Source: Aureispira sp. CCB-QB1 (GTDB taxonomy: Bacteria; Bacteroidota; Bacteroidia; Chitinophagales; Saprospiraceae). Taken from it: DNA of 64,000 nucleotides. A program made the translations under genes and the position numbers. The stretch is taken from positions 62,001-126,000 of the forward strand of contig NZ_JHBV01000024.1 in the NCBI RefSeq assembly GCF_000724545.1, in the 5' to 3' direction. The notes beneath the pieces were generated by a model. It worked only from the letters and a program-made list of their open reading frames with translations. It did not search any database and had not been told where the DNA came from. Below are positions 53,220 to 62,390 of this stretch, piece by piece (position 1 is the stretch's first letter; each line of letters starts with the position of its first letter).

Positions 53220-54797
53220 TTAATGATGAAACACAATTTTAGTATTGGGTAACCATGCTTTTATTTTTGCTTGTTCTTCTTCTGTCAACTTATTGCGTTC
53301 CAACTTCAATAGTTTCAATTTTTTTAAATTCTGAATAGATGCTGGCAATGTTTTAAGTTGATTGTATCCCAAATCCAAATGTTCTAGGCTTTCTAAGTTG
53401 CCAATTGATTCGGGAAGTTCTTTCAAGTCATTATAACGCAATTCTAGTCGTTTCAAAGTTTTGAGATGACCAAAGTCTTCTGGTAGACGTGTCAATTTAT
53501 TATCCCTCAAATTCCAGTACTCTATAGCAGGAAGTGTTGTTAATATATCAGGCAACGACTTATGCTCATTTTCTATCATTTCTAAGTGTTTTAGACTCGT
53601 CAATTGTACCAATTCTTTAGCTGCGCGAGAAATACTTAGATAGCGGTTAAATGCTATGTTCAGATGCGTTAAATTTTTTAATTCGCCAAATCCACTTGGT
53701 AGGTTTCTAATTCCTGTATTGGCTATATTTAGTTCTTCTAGTTGTGCAAGTTTCCCGATACTCTTTGGCAATGCTGTAATTCTATTAGCATCCAATTTTA
53801 GAACCAACAATTTCTTAAAATTAGAAAAGATATCAGGTAGTTCTGTAAACTCATTTCGCTCTAAGTTTAAATAAGTTAAGTTACTTAGCTTACCCAATTC
53901 GTTTGGAAGGGTATCTAAAAGGTTAGAACCAATATCTAATCGCACTAATTGCTTCATTTTATACAACTCATAAGGCAAACGCTTGATTTTATTTAACTGC
54001 ACACTAAAGTCTGTCAATTGTTCCAACTCATTAACATCAGAAAACAATTTGCTTAGTCCTAAACCATCTAAATTTAAGCTTTCTAATTGTTTTAAATTTC
54101 CCAACCATTTATAAATATCATTTGCTTTTTTAACAGGATTGTTTCCTAGAGACAATTTTCTAATAGCCGTCAAATGACCTATTTGACTAGGGATTTTTGT
54201 TAATTGATTGTGGCTAATATCCAAGACCTCCAATGCTGTTAGATCACCAATTGATTCTGGCAATTGTTCCAAACGGATTTTACTAATTTCTAAACGCTGA
54301 AGCTGCTTTCTTGTAAAAATTTCAGAGGGAAGACTTGTTAACTTTTCATTTTGACTCAAAACTAACCACTCTAATTGGTTCAATTGTGCAAAGTTAGTAG
54401 GTAAAGAGGTCAAGTGATTTTTGGAAACATCCAACCGACGCAAGTTTTTCATCTCGCAAAGTGCTTCTGGTAACTTCTTTAATTTATTGCCACGAATTTC
54501 TAAAACCTGTAGCATTTTCATTCCCGTAATAGCATCAGGAATCGTTTCCACTAAGGTATGATTCATATTTAGCCATTGCAGCTTATCCATTCTTGGAACA
54601 GCCGTTGGAAAAGTATATGCCCTGCGCAAAACTTTCAATCGCAATGCTTTATCCGCTTCTCGAACAGCTTGATCAATAGAATAATAAACGGGCTTTTTTT
54701 CCAATTCTTGTAAAGGCAATAATTGGGCAAACGTTTCTAATCCAACTAAGAGTAGTATTCCTAGTACACTATATTTCATTGATTCCATATTATTCAT
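53220..54797 (-). CDS. Secreted leucine-rich-repeat protein
   Basis: 525 residues with a signal peptide (YSVLGILLLVGLETFAQ). From about residue 75 to the end there are about 19 leucine-rich repeats of 23 residues in the plant/bacterial PxxIxxLxxLxxLxLxxNxLxxLP form, e.g. LPESIGDLTALEVLDISHNQ. These make a curved protein-binding surface, probably on the cell exterior or in the periplasm. There is no T9SS tail or lipobox. ATGs at 54788 and 54779 would shorten only the pre-signal residues. Same strand as the YCF48-like gene, 55 bases downstream of it. Confidence 0.85.
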   Translation of the reverse strand: MNNMESMKYSVLGILLLVGLETFAQLLPLQELEKKPVYYSIDQAVREADKALRLKVLRRAYTFPTAVPRMDKLQWLNMNHTLVETIPDAITGMKMLQVLEIRGNKLKKLPEALCEMKNLRRLDVSKNHLTSLPTNFAQLNQLEWLVLSQNEKLTSLPSEIFTRKQLQRLEISKIRLEQLPESIGDLTALEVLDISHNQLTKIPSQIGHLTAIRKLSLGNNPVKKANDIYKWLGNLKQLESLNLDGLGLSKLFSDVNELEQLTDFSVQLNKIKRLPYELYKMKQLVRLDIGSNLLDTLPNELGKLSNLTYLNLERNEFTELPDIFSNFKKLLVLKLDANRITALPKSIGKLAQLEELNIANTGIRNLPSGFGELKNLTHLNIAFNRYLSISRAAKELVQLTSLKHLEMIENEHKSLPDILTTLPAIEYWNLRDNKLTRLPEDFGHLKTLKRLELRYNDLKELPESIGNLESLEHLDLGYNQLKTLPASIQNLKKLKLLKLERNKLTEEEQAKIKAWLPNTKIVFHH

Positions 54798-54852
54798 TTC
54801 GTAGTCCCCATTTTTTACTATGTTTTTTGATCACTTACTTAGGATGAAAAAA

Positions 54853-55830
54853 CTATTCCAAATCGATAATCAGCAAATTTCCTTCGTGTCCAGTAAGGTA
54901 AGCATTTCCATGTTGAATTCGAATAGCATTAAAATCTGCATACCCATCTAAGTTACTAATCCTTTTCCATAGCTTTCCGCCATCTGTTGTACGATAGACT
55001 AAATTATTGGTTCCGACCAAAAAACCTGTCGATTCATTCAAAAAGGCAACATCTCTCAACAATTTACTTTGGTCTGCAAACACAGAATTCCCCCCACGAC
55101 AAGTCTTCCAAGAATTGCCGCCATTTGTTGTTTTGTAAACAGTTCCATACTCTCCTACAACATACCCGATGTTATCACCTACAAAATCAACCCCTTTGAA
55201 AAAATCACCTGTAATTGAACTTAGTATCCAAGAATTTCCCTCATCCGTTGATTTTAAGATCAAACCATAACCAACTGCGTGTATCGTGCGATTACCTGTA
55301 ACAGCAATATCTGCTATTTCATGATTAAACGTATCTTTAATTGTTATATTCCCTTGCGTAGGATCATATATATGAATGTATCCACTTCCAAAATTTTCGC
55401 CACCAACCAATAAGACTCGATTATCCATTAAACGAATGTGCTTTTGCCAATTCCACCATCCCAGATTAGCATTATTAAACGTCCAATTGGAAAAGTCGGG
55501 ACTACTATACATTCGTTGTCCACAAAGACTTGCCGTAAATATTCCATTTTGATACGACAGGCTATTCACTCCTCTTTCATAAGCTACTATGGTATCCCAA
55601 GTTATTCCTCCATTGTATGTTCCCAATACCAACCCTGCTGTAAATAAGTTTCCAGCACTCACATAACCTGTGTCTTGATTTAAGAAATAGACATCTGATA
55701 AATCTAAGTCGGTTGGTAATTGATGCATTTTAGAAGTATAAGTCACGTCTTCAACGTCACAGCCTCCGATACCTAGTATTGTCCCCCACAGCACCAGCCA
55801 TACCACACCATATTTTAATTCTTTTTTCAT
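54853..55830 (-). CDS. YCF48-like beta-propeller lipoprotein
   Basis: 325 residues. The lipobox IGGC follows a short hydrophobic segment. The mature protein contains the repeating signature of YCF48/sortilin-like propellers: (G/D)xVGEYGTVYKTTNGGNSWK, FLVGTNNLVYRTTDGGKLWKR and similar. It is probably an outer-membrane-anchored binding or scaffold protein. Its ATG overlaps the stop of the M28 peptidase gene by one base (TAATG), so translation is coupled to it. Confidence 0.8.
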   Translation of the reverse strand: MKKELKYGVVWLVLWGTILGIGGCDVEDVTYTSKMHQLPTDLDLSDVYFLNQDTGYVSAGNLFTAGLVLGTYNGGITWDTIVAYERGVNSLSYQNGIFTASLCGQRMYSSPDFSNWTFNNANLGWWNWQKHIRLMDNRVLLVGGENFGSGYIHIYDPTQGNITIKDTFNHEIADIAVTGNRTIHAVGYGLILKSTDEGNSWILSSITGDFFKGVDFVGDNIGYVVGEYGTVYKTTNGGNSWKTCRGGNSVFADQSKLLRDVAFLNESTGFLVGTNNLVYRTTDGGKLWKRISNLDGYADFNAIRIQHGNAYLTGHEGNLLIIDLE

Positions 55831-57233
55831 TATCGAACTCCGTACTTATCTATTAAATAAACCAAGGCAGCCATAGCACCTCCTCCCAATAGCAACTCTC
55901 TTTTGTGCACATTTTCAAACACATCGTTTGCCGAATGATGAAAATCAAAATAGCGTTGACTATCTGGGCGGTATCCAAACAATACCGTTCCTTGATCTTT
56001 GAGTCTAGAAATATCAGCTGCTGAACCACCCGCTTGTATATCCCATACTCCTACCGAAGCAAAAATTGTTCGCCATTTTTTCACTTGATCATAACTTGCG
56101 TTTGCAATGTCTGAAGCAGCATCCATTCGAAACCCACTTGGAGTATGTCCTCCTGCATCCGATTCTATTGCTGCAATGTGTTTTTCTCCTTTTAATTTAG
56201 CTTGTTTGGCGTATTCTGTTGCGCCAAACAAACCATTTTCTTCATTGGCAAACAACACACAACGAATGGTATGTTTCGGACGAATCCCCATACGTTTGAA
56301 CACGTGCAAAACTTCCATAGACTGAACACACCCTGCTCCATCATCGTGTGCTCCCTCTCCAATATCCCACGAGTCTAAATGTCCACCAACAAGAATAATT
56401 TCATCTGGCTTTTCTGTTCCCTTAATTTCGCCAATGACAGTATGTGCTATCCGCTTTCCCATATGTCGACAACTCAATTGAATGTTTACTTTTACCTTCG
56501 GTTCTTTTTCTAATAATTCACTCAATAAATCTGCATCTTGCAACCCGATACCCACCGCAGGAATTGGCTCTTGGTTATTAAAAGAAGTAACGCCAGAATG
56601 AGGCGTATTATCTTGTTTAACTGTCATAGAACGAACAATCGCTCCTACAGCACCCAATTCAGCCGCTTTCCTAGGACCAGCAGTACGTTGATTTACGGCA
56701 GCTCCATAAGCATGAAAAGTATTTAGTTTGGTAATTTCCATTGGTCGGTTAAAAAAGACAATTTTTCCTTTCACATTATCTTTTCCTAATGCTTCCAACT
56801 CCTCAAAGTTTTTCACTTCTACCACTTCCCCTGTAATACCCAAAGCACCTGTACCACCTGAAAAACCTAAAGCAGTAACGGCCAAATCAACCGTTCCAAT
56901 ATATTCAGAATTTACAATCTTAGCCTTTTCAACAGCGCCCCTTCTCCAATAAGGTACTTCGACAGGTTGCGTCCATACTTTATCACACCCCAACGTATCC
57001 AACATATGAGAAGTGTAAGAAACGGCTGCTGCATATTCGGGCGAACCACCTAATCGTCCACCTGCTTGTTTGCACAAATAATGCAACCAATCATGAGCAG
57101 GGCTTTCTGTTAGTATATTACTGTACATTTTTTTTATGTACTTAATTTCGGCATCTTCATCCAAGATTTGAGCAAAAGAGCCAGTTGCCATTAAACATAT
57201 CAACAACAGTACACTTATTTTTTTGTAAATCAT
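55830..57233 (-). CDS. M28-family zinc metallopeptidase (carboxypeptidase Q-like)
   Basis: 467 residues with a signal peptide (SVLLLICLMATGSFAQ). A protease-associated (PA) domain lies about 130-230, then the M28 catalytic domain: zinc ligands in VGGHLDSWDIGEGAHDDGAG (His-Asp and Asp), catalytic Glu pair in FANEENGLFG, later IESDAGGHTPSG, and a final His in the FDFHHSANDVF stretch. The set is complete, so the enzyme is likely active on peptides in the periplasm or outside. It is translationally coupled to the YCF48-like lipoprotein. Confidence 0.85.
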   Translation of the reverse strand: MIYKKISVLLLICLMATGSFAQILDEDAEIKYIKKMYSNILTESPAHDWLHYLCKQAGGRLGGSPEYAAAVSYTSHMLDTLGCDKVWTQPVEVPYWRRGAVEKAKIVNSEYIGTVDLAVTALGFSGGTGALGITGEVVEVKNFEELEALGKDNVKGKIVFFNRPMEITKLNTFHAYGAAVNQRTAGPRKAAELGAVGAIVRSMTVKQDNTPHSGVTSFNNQEPIPAVGIGLQDADLLSELLEKEPKVKVNIQLSCRHMGKRIAHTVIGEIKGTEKPDEIILVGGHLDSWDIGEGAHDDGAGCVQSMEVLHVFKRMGIRPKHTIRCVLFANEENGLFGATEYAKQAKLKGEKHIAAIESDAGGHTPSGFRMDAASDIANASYDQVKKWRTIFASVGVWDIQAGGSAADISRLKDQGTVLFGYRPDSQRYFDFHHSANDVFENVHKRELLLGGGAMAALVYLIDKYGVR

Positions 57234-57263
57234 GTTTATTATTTTTAATTGGAAATCGGATAA

Positions 57264-57974
57264 CTAACGTGCTAGTAGCAAAAAAATCGTTGGTCGTTTA
57301 TGTAAATTAGGAATATTGATTTTCTTCCATTTTTGAATAGTCTGCGTACAAATGTATTCTGAGGGAAGTGTAATATCGGTGGCAATGCCAAATAAAGTGT
57401 TGTTTTGAAGTACTGATAAGGCATCCTCTACAAAGCCATCATTTCTATAGGGGGTTTCTATAAAAATTTGTGTTTGATTATTTTTAGCAGAACGGCGCTC
57501 CAAATCTTTTAAAGCTTTCTTTCGATCAGGTGTTTTGATGGGCAAATATCCATGAAAAGCAAACTGTTGTCCATTCATCCCCGAAGCCATCAAAGCTAAT
57601 AAAATAGAAGATGGTCCCACCATAGGAACTACTCTGATGCCTTTTTTGTGCGCCAATTGAACCACCTCAGCACCTGGATCAGCCACCCCTGGACAACCAG
57701 CTTCGGACAATAGACCTATGTTTTTTCCCTCTTTTATAGCAGGCATCAAAAACGAGTGTATATCCTCAGGATCTGTACGTTTATTCAGCTCAAAAAAGGT
57801 CATTGATTGCAAAGGAATAGGTGTCTTGATTGCTTTTAAAAATTGACGTGCTGTTTTCCCTCTTTCTACAATAAAGACATCAATTTCATGAACTTTCTGA
57901 ATCATATATGCAGGAAGTGGCTCAATAACACCATCTCCTAAAGGGGTCGGAATTAAATATAATGCTCCTGCCAT
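57264..57974 (-). CDS. RsmI-like tetrapyrrole-methylase family methyltransferase
   Basis: 236 residues from the ATG at 57974, the usual family start (MAGALYLIPTPLGDG); the frame is open to 58076 but adds a hydrophobic, non-conserved tail. Conserved features are IGLLSEAGCPGVADPGAEVVQLA, VPMVGPSSILLALMASG and FHGYLPIK, as in RsmI, the 16S rRNA C1402 2'-O-methyltransferase. Bacteroidota usually have two members; this one looks like the shorter, less studied type, so the rRNA target is uncertain. Confidence 0.8.
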   Translation of the reverse strand: MAGALYLIPTPLGDGVIEPLPAYMIQKVHEIDVFIVERGKTARQFLKAIKTPIPLQSMTFFELNKRTDPEDIHSFLMPAIKEGKNIGLLSEAGCPGVADPGAEVVQLAHKKGIRVVPMVGPSSILLALMASGMNGQQFAFHGYLPIKTPDRKKALKDLERRSAKNNQTQIFIETPYRNDGFVEDALSVLQNNTLFGIATDITLPSEYICTQTIQKWKKINIPNLHKRPTIFLLLAR

Positions 57975-58220
57975 TCTTTTTTTATTTAAATTTAAGATAC
58001 TTTTATTTATTATTAACTTATATAGAGATATTATACGAATAGCACTATAACATATAATCACTATTCTATAGTACATTTCCTTTATTCATCCTAATCAAAT
58101 TAGCAACCCCTATCAACATGAAAACATCCTATCTAATTTCTCAACGAATCGCTCTAGTCTCTATTGACAATAGATCTAGGTGCTTATTAAAGCAACAAAA
58201 AAACAAATTTATATCCAAAG

Positions 58221-58238
58221 TTAGGTACTAATACCTAA
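58221..58238. promoter_or_regulatory. Operator-like palindrome
   Basis: Perfect 7-base arms with a four-base centre, sized for a dimeric repressor, about 54 bases before the -7 box of the gene at 58420. No regulator gene is near. Confidence 0.3.
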
Positions 58239-58291
58239 GTCTATTCTAAAAATAGTACAATCTAGTTATCAGGCTTCTAGTTCTTTTATCC

Positions 58292-58299
58292 TACTTTTG
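58292..58299 (+). promoter_or_regulatory. Bacteroidota -7 promoter box (TACTTTTG)
   Basis: Exact TAnnTTTG match 120 bases before the ATG at 58420; no clear TTG at -33. Confidence 0.4.
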
Positions 58300-58419
58300 A
58301 ATATAAATTTTAGTCCGACTAGCATTTATTCTTCTCGAAACAACAGAATTATAGTTTTTTTTCCGTTTTTTCGTTACCATAGATTATATTACACTAAACT
58401 CAACAAACCAAATCATCTG

Positions 58420-58905
58420 ATGGCAAGTATTATAAAACCACCTCAAAATTTGGAAACCATACCGAATAAAAGAAGCTTTTTTTTAGCAGGAAGCATAGAA
58501 ATGGGTATGGCAACAGATTGGCAAACCTTGGTTGGTAACAAATTTGATAGTTTTGACATAATAATATGGAATCCAAGGAGATTATCTTGGGATAGTTCTT
58601 GGGAACAATCCATTGACAATCCTATTTTCAAAGAACAAGTAGATTGGGAATTGGACGCACTAAATCGAGCCGAAGCTATTTTTTTTCACTTTGAACCTCA
58701 AACTAAGTCGCCAATTACTTTAATGGAATTAGGATTATTTGCTCAGTCTGGCAAGTGCTTGGTTCATTGTCCTAAGGGTTTTTGGAGAAAAGGTAATGTT
58801 GATATTGTTTGTCATCGTTACAATATTCAACAAGTAAACTCTATTGACCAAGGTATTGCGCTGTTGCAAAAACAGTTTAGTGACTGTCAAAAAAATATCA
58901 TCTGA
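58420..58905 (+). CDS. Nucleoside 2-deoxyribosyltransferase-like protein
   Basis: 161 residues from the ATG at 58420; the frame is open from 58297 but the extra part is not conserved-looking. FFLAGSIEMGMATDWQ near the start, IIIWNPRR, a helix with EQVDWELDALNRAEAIFFHF and TLMELGLFAQSGKCLVHCP match the deoxyribosyltransferase-like fold (Nuc_deoxyrib_tr2), in which the Glu of a LMELG helix is the nucleophile. It could salvage nucleosides or act as a nucleotide sensor domain. No partner gene adjoins it. Confidence 0.75.
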   Translation: MASIIKPPQNLETIPNKRSFFLAGSIEMGMATDWQTLVGNKFDSFDIIIWNPRRLSWDSSWEQSIDNPIFKEQVDWELDALNRAEAIFFHFEPQTKSPITLMELGLFAQSGKCLVHCPKGFWRKGNVDIVCHRYNIQQVNSIDQGIALLQKQFSDCQKNII

Positions 58906-58945
58906 TCCCCCATTTTTAACGTTATCATGATTAAATTAACGCACC

Positions 58946-60121
58946 ATGAATACTTTCACCATCGATAATAAACACCTATTAGGATTACTAATCATTGTTT
59001 CTCTTGCCTACCACAGTTGTACTACTGAAGCAGATTATAACACAACTCGAAGAGCTCCTTCTGCTAGTGACCTCATGATGAAAAGTTCTTCTGCTGCTGT
59101 CAAAGAAACATTAGCTGAATTTGATCGACACCTCAAAGAATACCAAGAGGGCTTGTATCTCAAAAACTGGCAGTACGACCCTGTTACCAATAACATTACT
59201 TATGGTAAAAACGAAGAACAAAAAGCTAGAGAAGAAGCCTTGAACCATAAACTGGGCTTAGGTTTTAAAGATTATATTGCCAAGGAAAATAAGAAAACTC
59301 TAAAATATCAAGCCGTCTCCCCTTTTGCCAATATGGAAGATATTGGTCTATATGGTCAACCGCTATTACTTAATGGAAAACCGTTTTCAGGAGTATTGGT
59401 TGGTACACATATAGAATCGGGTAGTAGAATTCTAGAAGCACGCTTCTATCAAGGCAACCGTCTAGGTACCTTTAATGTTTGGACTAATTTAGGTCGCTTG
59501 TATACAAAATCATTTAAAGAGAAAAACCAAATTGCTATAGACCCTGAAGCTGTTCGCAAGCCTGTTATTTATTTGTACCCTGAAACAACACAAGACATTA
59601 ATGTAAAGGTTCATTTTGCGGGTGTATTAACCCATACCTATCCCAAGTACAATTTGTCAACAGGATGGAATGTATCTGCGACTCCTGATGGAATGCTTAC
59701 CGAACAGACTACTGGTAAAGATTTTAGTTACCTATTTTGGGAAGGACAAAGCCCTTTTCAGTATACACTAGACAAAGGTTTTGTTGTAAAAGGAACCGAA
59801 GTAGCCGACTTTTTGGATGAAAAACTAGCATTAATGGGCTTGAACAGAAGAGAAGCTACAGACTTTGTATCTTATTGGTTGCCAGAGTTAGAAAAGAATA
59901 GATTTAACTTAATTCATTTTTCAACAGAAGAATACACACAAAATGCAAGGTTAGAAATTACACCAGCTCCCGAATCGTTGATTAGAGTATTTATGGTTTA
60001 TCAGCCGCTAGAAGCTCCGATTGATATACCTACGCAAGAACTTCAAAGAACCTCCAGAAAAGGATATACGGTTGTAGAATGGGGTGGCAAAAAAGCTAAT
60101 TCAGTCAACTGGGAATCATAA
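58946..60121 (+). CDS. Lipoprotein of the KPVIYLYP family
   Basis: 391 residues. The lipobox AYHSC follows a hydrophobic stretch, so it is a lipoprotein. The C-terminal half carries RKPVIYLYPETTQDINVKV, WNVSATPDGML, FSYLFWEGQ and LNRREATDFVSYWLPELEKN, which I recognise as a conserved domain of unknown function found in many bacteria. The N-terminal half has no known domain. It starts 40 bases after the deoxyribosyltransferase-like gene and may be co-transcribed. Confidence 0.75.
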   Translation: MNTFTIDNKHLLGLLIIVSLAYHSCTTEADYNTTRRAPSASDLMMKSSSAAVKETLAEFDRHLKEYQEGLYLKNWQYDPVTNNITYGKNEEQKAREEALNHKLGLGFKDYIAKENKKTLKYQAVSPFANMEDIGLYGQPLLLNGKPFSGVLVGTHIESGSRILEARFYQGNRLGTFNVWTNLGRLYTKSFKEKNQIAIDPEAVRKPVIYLYPETTQDINVKVHFAGVLTHTYPKYNLSTGWNVSATPDGMLTEQTTGKDFSYLFWEGQSPFQYTLDKGFVVKGTEVADFLDEKLALMGLNRREATDFVSYWLPELEKNRFNLIHFSTEEYTQNARLEITPAPESLIRVFMVYQPLEAPIDIPTQELQRTSRKGYTVVEWGGKKANSVNWES

Positions 60122-60477
60122 AAAATATATGTCCCAAAAGGCATTATCTTTGATTTAGAAAGGATTGTTTGGTAATTTAGACTGAGCAATCTTTTTTCAT
60201 GAAGTTATTAATGGCAACGCAGCTAACTAAAAACGCAGCGCTAACGAAGTAAACTTTATTGCCCTAACAACAATCAACAAGTTGTAATTTTATTGTATTT
60301 TGCGTTAATTTTTTGATTATCAATTGTGCAACAACGCAACTAATCAACGACCACGAAGTAACAGCGCCCCCAACTTGCTGGCTCATGACATGACCGCAGG
60401 GAACTAGCCTTGCGCTCTCATGAGCATAGCGAATAATAACAAAGCTAATTACTATAATGATTATCACCTACCCAATT
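60122..60477. repeat. Intergenic region rich in dispersed repeats
   Basis: No gene. It holds partial copies of the palindromic repeat (60214-60229 GCAACGCAGCTAACTA; 60344-60366 CAACGACCACGAAGTAACAG) and a segment, TTGCGCTCTCATGAGCATAG (60411-60430) and on, that matches the inverse of 8842-8864 in the other inverted-repeat element. Confidence 0.55.
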
Positions 60478-61077
60478 ATGAAATACTTTTTTTCTCTTTT
60501 ACTAAGCCTTATTACTTTGATTGCTTTCGGTCAAGAATTACCACGTGCCGTTAAAAAAGTAAATCCCTCTCTGTTTATTAACAATATGCAAAACGAACGT
60601 GTTTATCAACAAGCAAATATTCGTGAGAATTTAGTCGTTTTTTCTAGGGGATTTGAAAACCGCCCCGTAGAGGAGGTGCAACAGAGCTTTCACTATTCTT
60701 TTTTGGATGAAAAGGACAAATCTTGGTTGCTTGAATTTCAATTTGACCAGCATGATATTAAATTGTACAAAGGGTTAGACATGGAACCTGTTGGTTGTAG
60801 TGATTGGGGATTCAAAATTTATACAAAAAAAGAAAATAAATGGAGAGATTGTACTTTGGAATGCCTTCCCGATAATTTCTTGATTATGGTCAACAAACAC
60901 CTTCAGACCTTACAAAAAGGAGGTATGGGGATGTATTTTTATAATCAAGATCCAGAACAAGCTGTTTCGATGGATTTGGAGAAAAATAAATTAACGTTTA
61001 GGCAAAACGGTAAAGTGGTCTTAGCTCTAATCTGGAAGAAAGAAATGTTTGTTTGGAAACATAAAATGACCAATTAG
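60478..61077 (+). CDS. Small secreted protein of unknown function
   Basis: 199 residues from the ATG at 60478 (the frame opens at 60457). Signal peptide YFFSLLLSLITLIAFGQ. The mature part is strand-rich and has Cys residues in VGCSDWGFKIYTKK and WRDCTLECLPDNF. I do not recognise a family. It stands alone, downstream of the repeat region and upstream of the nadA leader. Confidence 0.65.
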   Translation: MKYFFSLLLSLITLIAFGQELPRAVKKVNPSLFINNMQNERVYQQANIRENLVVFSRGFENRPVEEVQQSFHYSFLDEKDKSWLLEFQFDQHDIKLYKGLDMEPVGCSDWGFKIYTKKENKWRDCTLECLPDNFLIMVNKHLQTLQKGGMGMYFYNQDPEQAVSMDLEKNKLTFRQNGKVVLALIWKKEMFVWKHKMTN

Positions 61078-61153
61078 TTTCGCTGCCCCAATAATGCTAC
61101 TATTCCTTACAGAATACTTATTTTTTGATATATTGAACAATAAAGTAGTAGAC

Positions 61154-61240
61154 TTTGTTTTATTTTTAAAATAAGGGAACTATTTTTGCTAAATCTAAGT
61201 TTTAGTGTTAAGATTCAACTTAGTTTAAAAATAAAACAAA
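61154..61240. promoter_or_regulatory. Long nested hairpin upstream of nadA
   Basis: Outer arms of 17 perfect bases (TTTGTTTTATTTTTAAA, 61154-61170, with 61224-61240) enclose inner arms CTAAGTT (61195-61201) and AACTTAG (61217-61223). The right inner and outer arms are contiguous. It lies 68 bases before the nadA ATG. It could be a regulatory RNA structure, a repressor region, or the 3' end of the previous transcript. Confidence 0.5.
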
Positions 61241-61308
61241 CTATATATTATATAACTTAAGTAAGCACTTTAAAAATTAAAGGGATTTACTTATAAATCA
61301 AAAATGTT

Positions 61309-62313
61309 ATGCAAGGTTTAACACAAGCAAAAGAAAACCTAGAACAAAAAGGATTTCTTGATGTAGAAGTGGACCCAATGCTTGACTTGGTCGCTGCCAT
61401 TGAGCAGTTAAAAAAAGAAAAAAATGCCATCATTTTAGCGCATTATTACCAAGAAAGTGAAATCCAGGACATTGCCGACTATATCGGAGATAGCCTGGGA
61501 CTGGCTCAGAAAGCCGCCACAACAGATGCTGATATCATTGTCTTTGCAGGAGTACATTTTATGGCAGAAACAGCTAAAATGCTCAATCCGTCCAAAAAAG
61601 TATTGTTACCAGATTTGAAAGCAGGTTGTTCTTTGGCAGATTCATGTCCAGCTCCTGTTTTTAAGAAATTCAAGGAAAAATATCCAGATCATGTAGTTGT
61701 TAGTTATATCAACTGTACAGCAGCATTAAAAACCATGACAGATATTTGTTGTACTTCGACCAACGCTCAGCAAATCATTGACAGTATTCCAGAAGATCAA
61801 CCCATTATATTTGCACCAGACAAAAATCTAGGAGCTTATCTTCAGAAAACAACAGGTCGGGATATGATTCTTTGGAATGGTTCGTGTATGGTACATGAAA
61901 TCTTTAGCAAAGAAAAAATTGTAAAGTTGCAAGTTCAACATCCTAAGGCTAAATTGATTGCCCACCCTGAATGTGAGGCTCATTTATTGGAAATTGCGGA
62001 CCATATTGGTTCTACTAGTTCTTTGTTAAAGTATACCAAAGAGAGTGCGTTTGATGAGTTTATTGTGGCTACCGAGCCTGGTATTATTCATCAAATGGAA
62101 AAAGCGTCTCCAAACAAGACCTTTTATCCTGCTCCTCCTACCAATACTTGTGCTTGTAACGAATGTCCGCACATGAAATTGAATACAATGGAAAAACTAT
62201 ATCTGTGCATGAAACATGAGTTGCCAGAAGTTACTCTAGAGCAAGAAATTATTGATAAAGGTCGTGGTTGTATTGACAAAATGTTAGAGATTTCTGCTAA
62301 AGCAGGGTTATAA
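61309..62313 (+). CDS. nadA: Quinolinate synthase
   Basis: 334 residues. Makes quinolinate from iminoaspartate and dihydroxyacetone phosphate, for NAD. It binds a [4Fe-4S] cluster; conserved features are [27 protein letters not shown] near the start (written here in parts: [17 protein letters not shown]), [26 protein letters not shown] and [18 protein letters not shown]. The Cys set fits the type with several conserved cysteines near both ends. nadB and nadC are not in the window. A bidirectional terminator follows. Confidence 0.92.
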   Translation: MQGLTQAKENLEQKGFLDVEVDPMLDLVAAIEQLKKEKNAIILAHYYQESEIQDIADYIGDSLGLAQKAATTDADIIVFAGVHFMAETAKMLNPSKKVLLPDLKAGCSLADSCPAPVFKKFKEKYPDHVVVSYINCTAALKTMTDICCTSTNAQQIIDSIPEDQPIIFAPDKNLGAYLQKTTGRDMILWNGSCMVHEIFSKEKIVKLQVQHPKAKLIAHPECEAHLLEIADHIGSTSSLLKYTKESAFDEFIVATEPGIIHQMEKASPNKTFYPAPPTNTCACNECPHMKLNTMEKLYLCMKHELPEVTLEQEIIDKGRGCIDKMLEISAKAGL

Positions 62314-62331
62314 ATCTTTTATAAATCAACT

Positions 62332-62376
62332 AAAGAAGCGATTATTTTCAATTGATTTGAAAATAATCGCTTCTTT
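62332..62376. terminator. Bidirectional terminator after nadA
   Basis: A perfect 20-bp stem (arms 62332-62351 and 62357-62376) with loop TTGAT. It lies between two convergent genes; T-rich and A-rich flanks allow use in both directions. Confidence 0.85.
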
Positions 62377-62390
62377 ATATTCAAGCTATT

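Larger units (their letters stand above)
57975..58419. other. Divergent intergenic region with operator-like palindrome
   Basis: No gene. It holds a palindrome, TTAGGTA-ctaa-TACCTAA, at 58221-58238 and an exact -7 box, TACTTTTG, at 58292-58299 directed to the right-hand gene. Confidence 0.45.
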
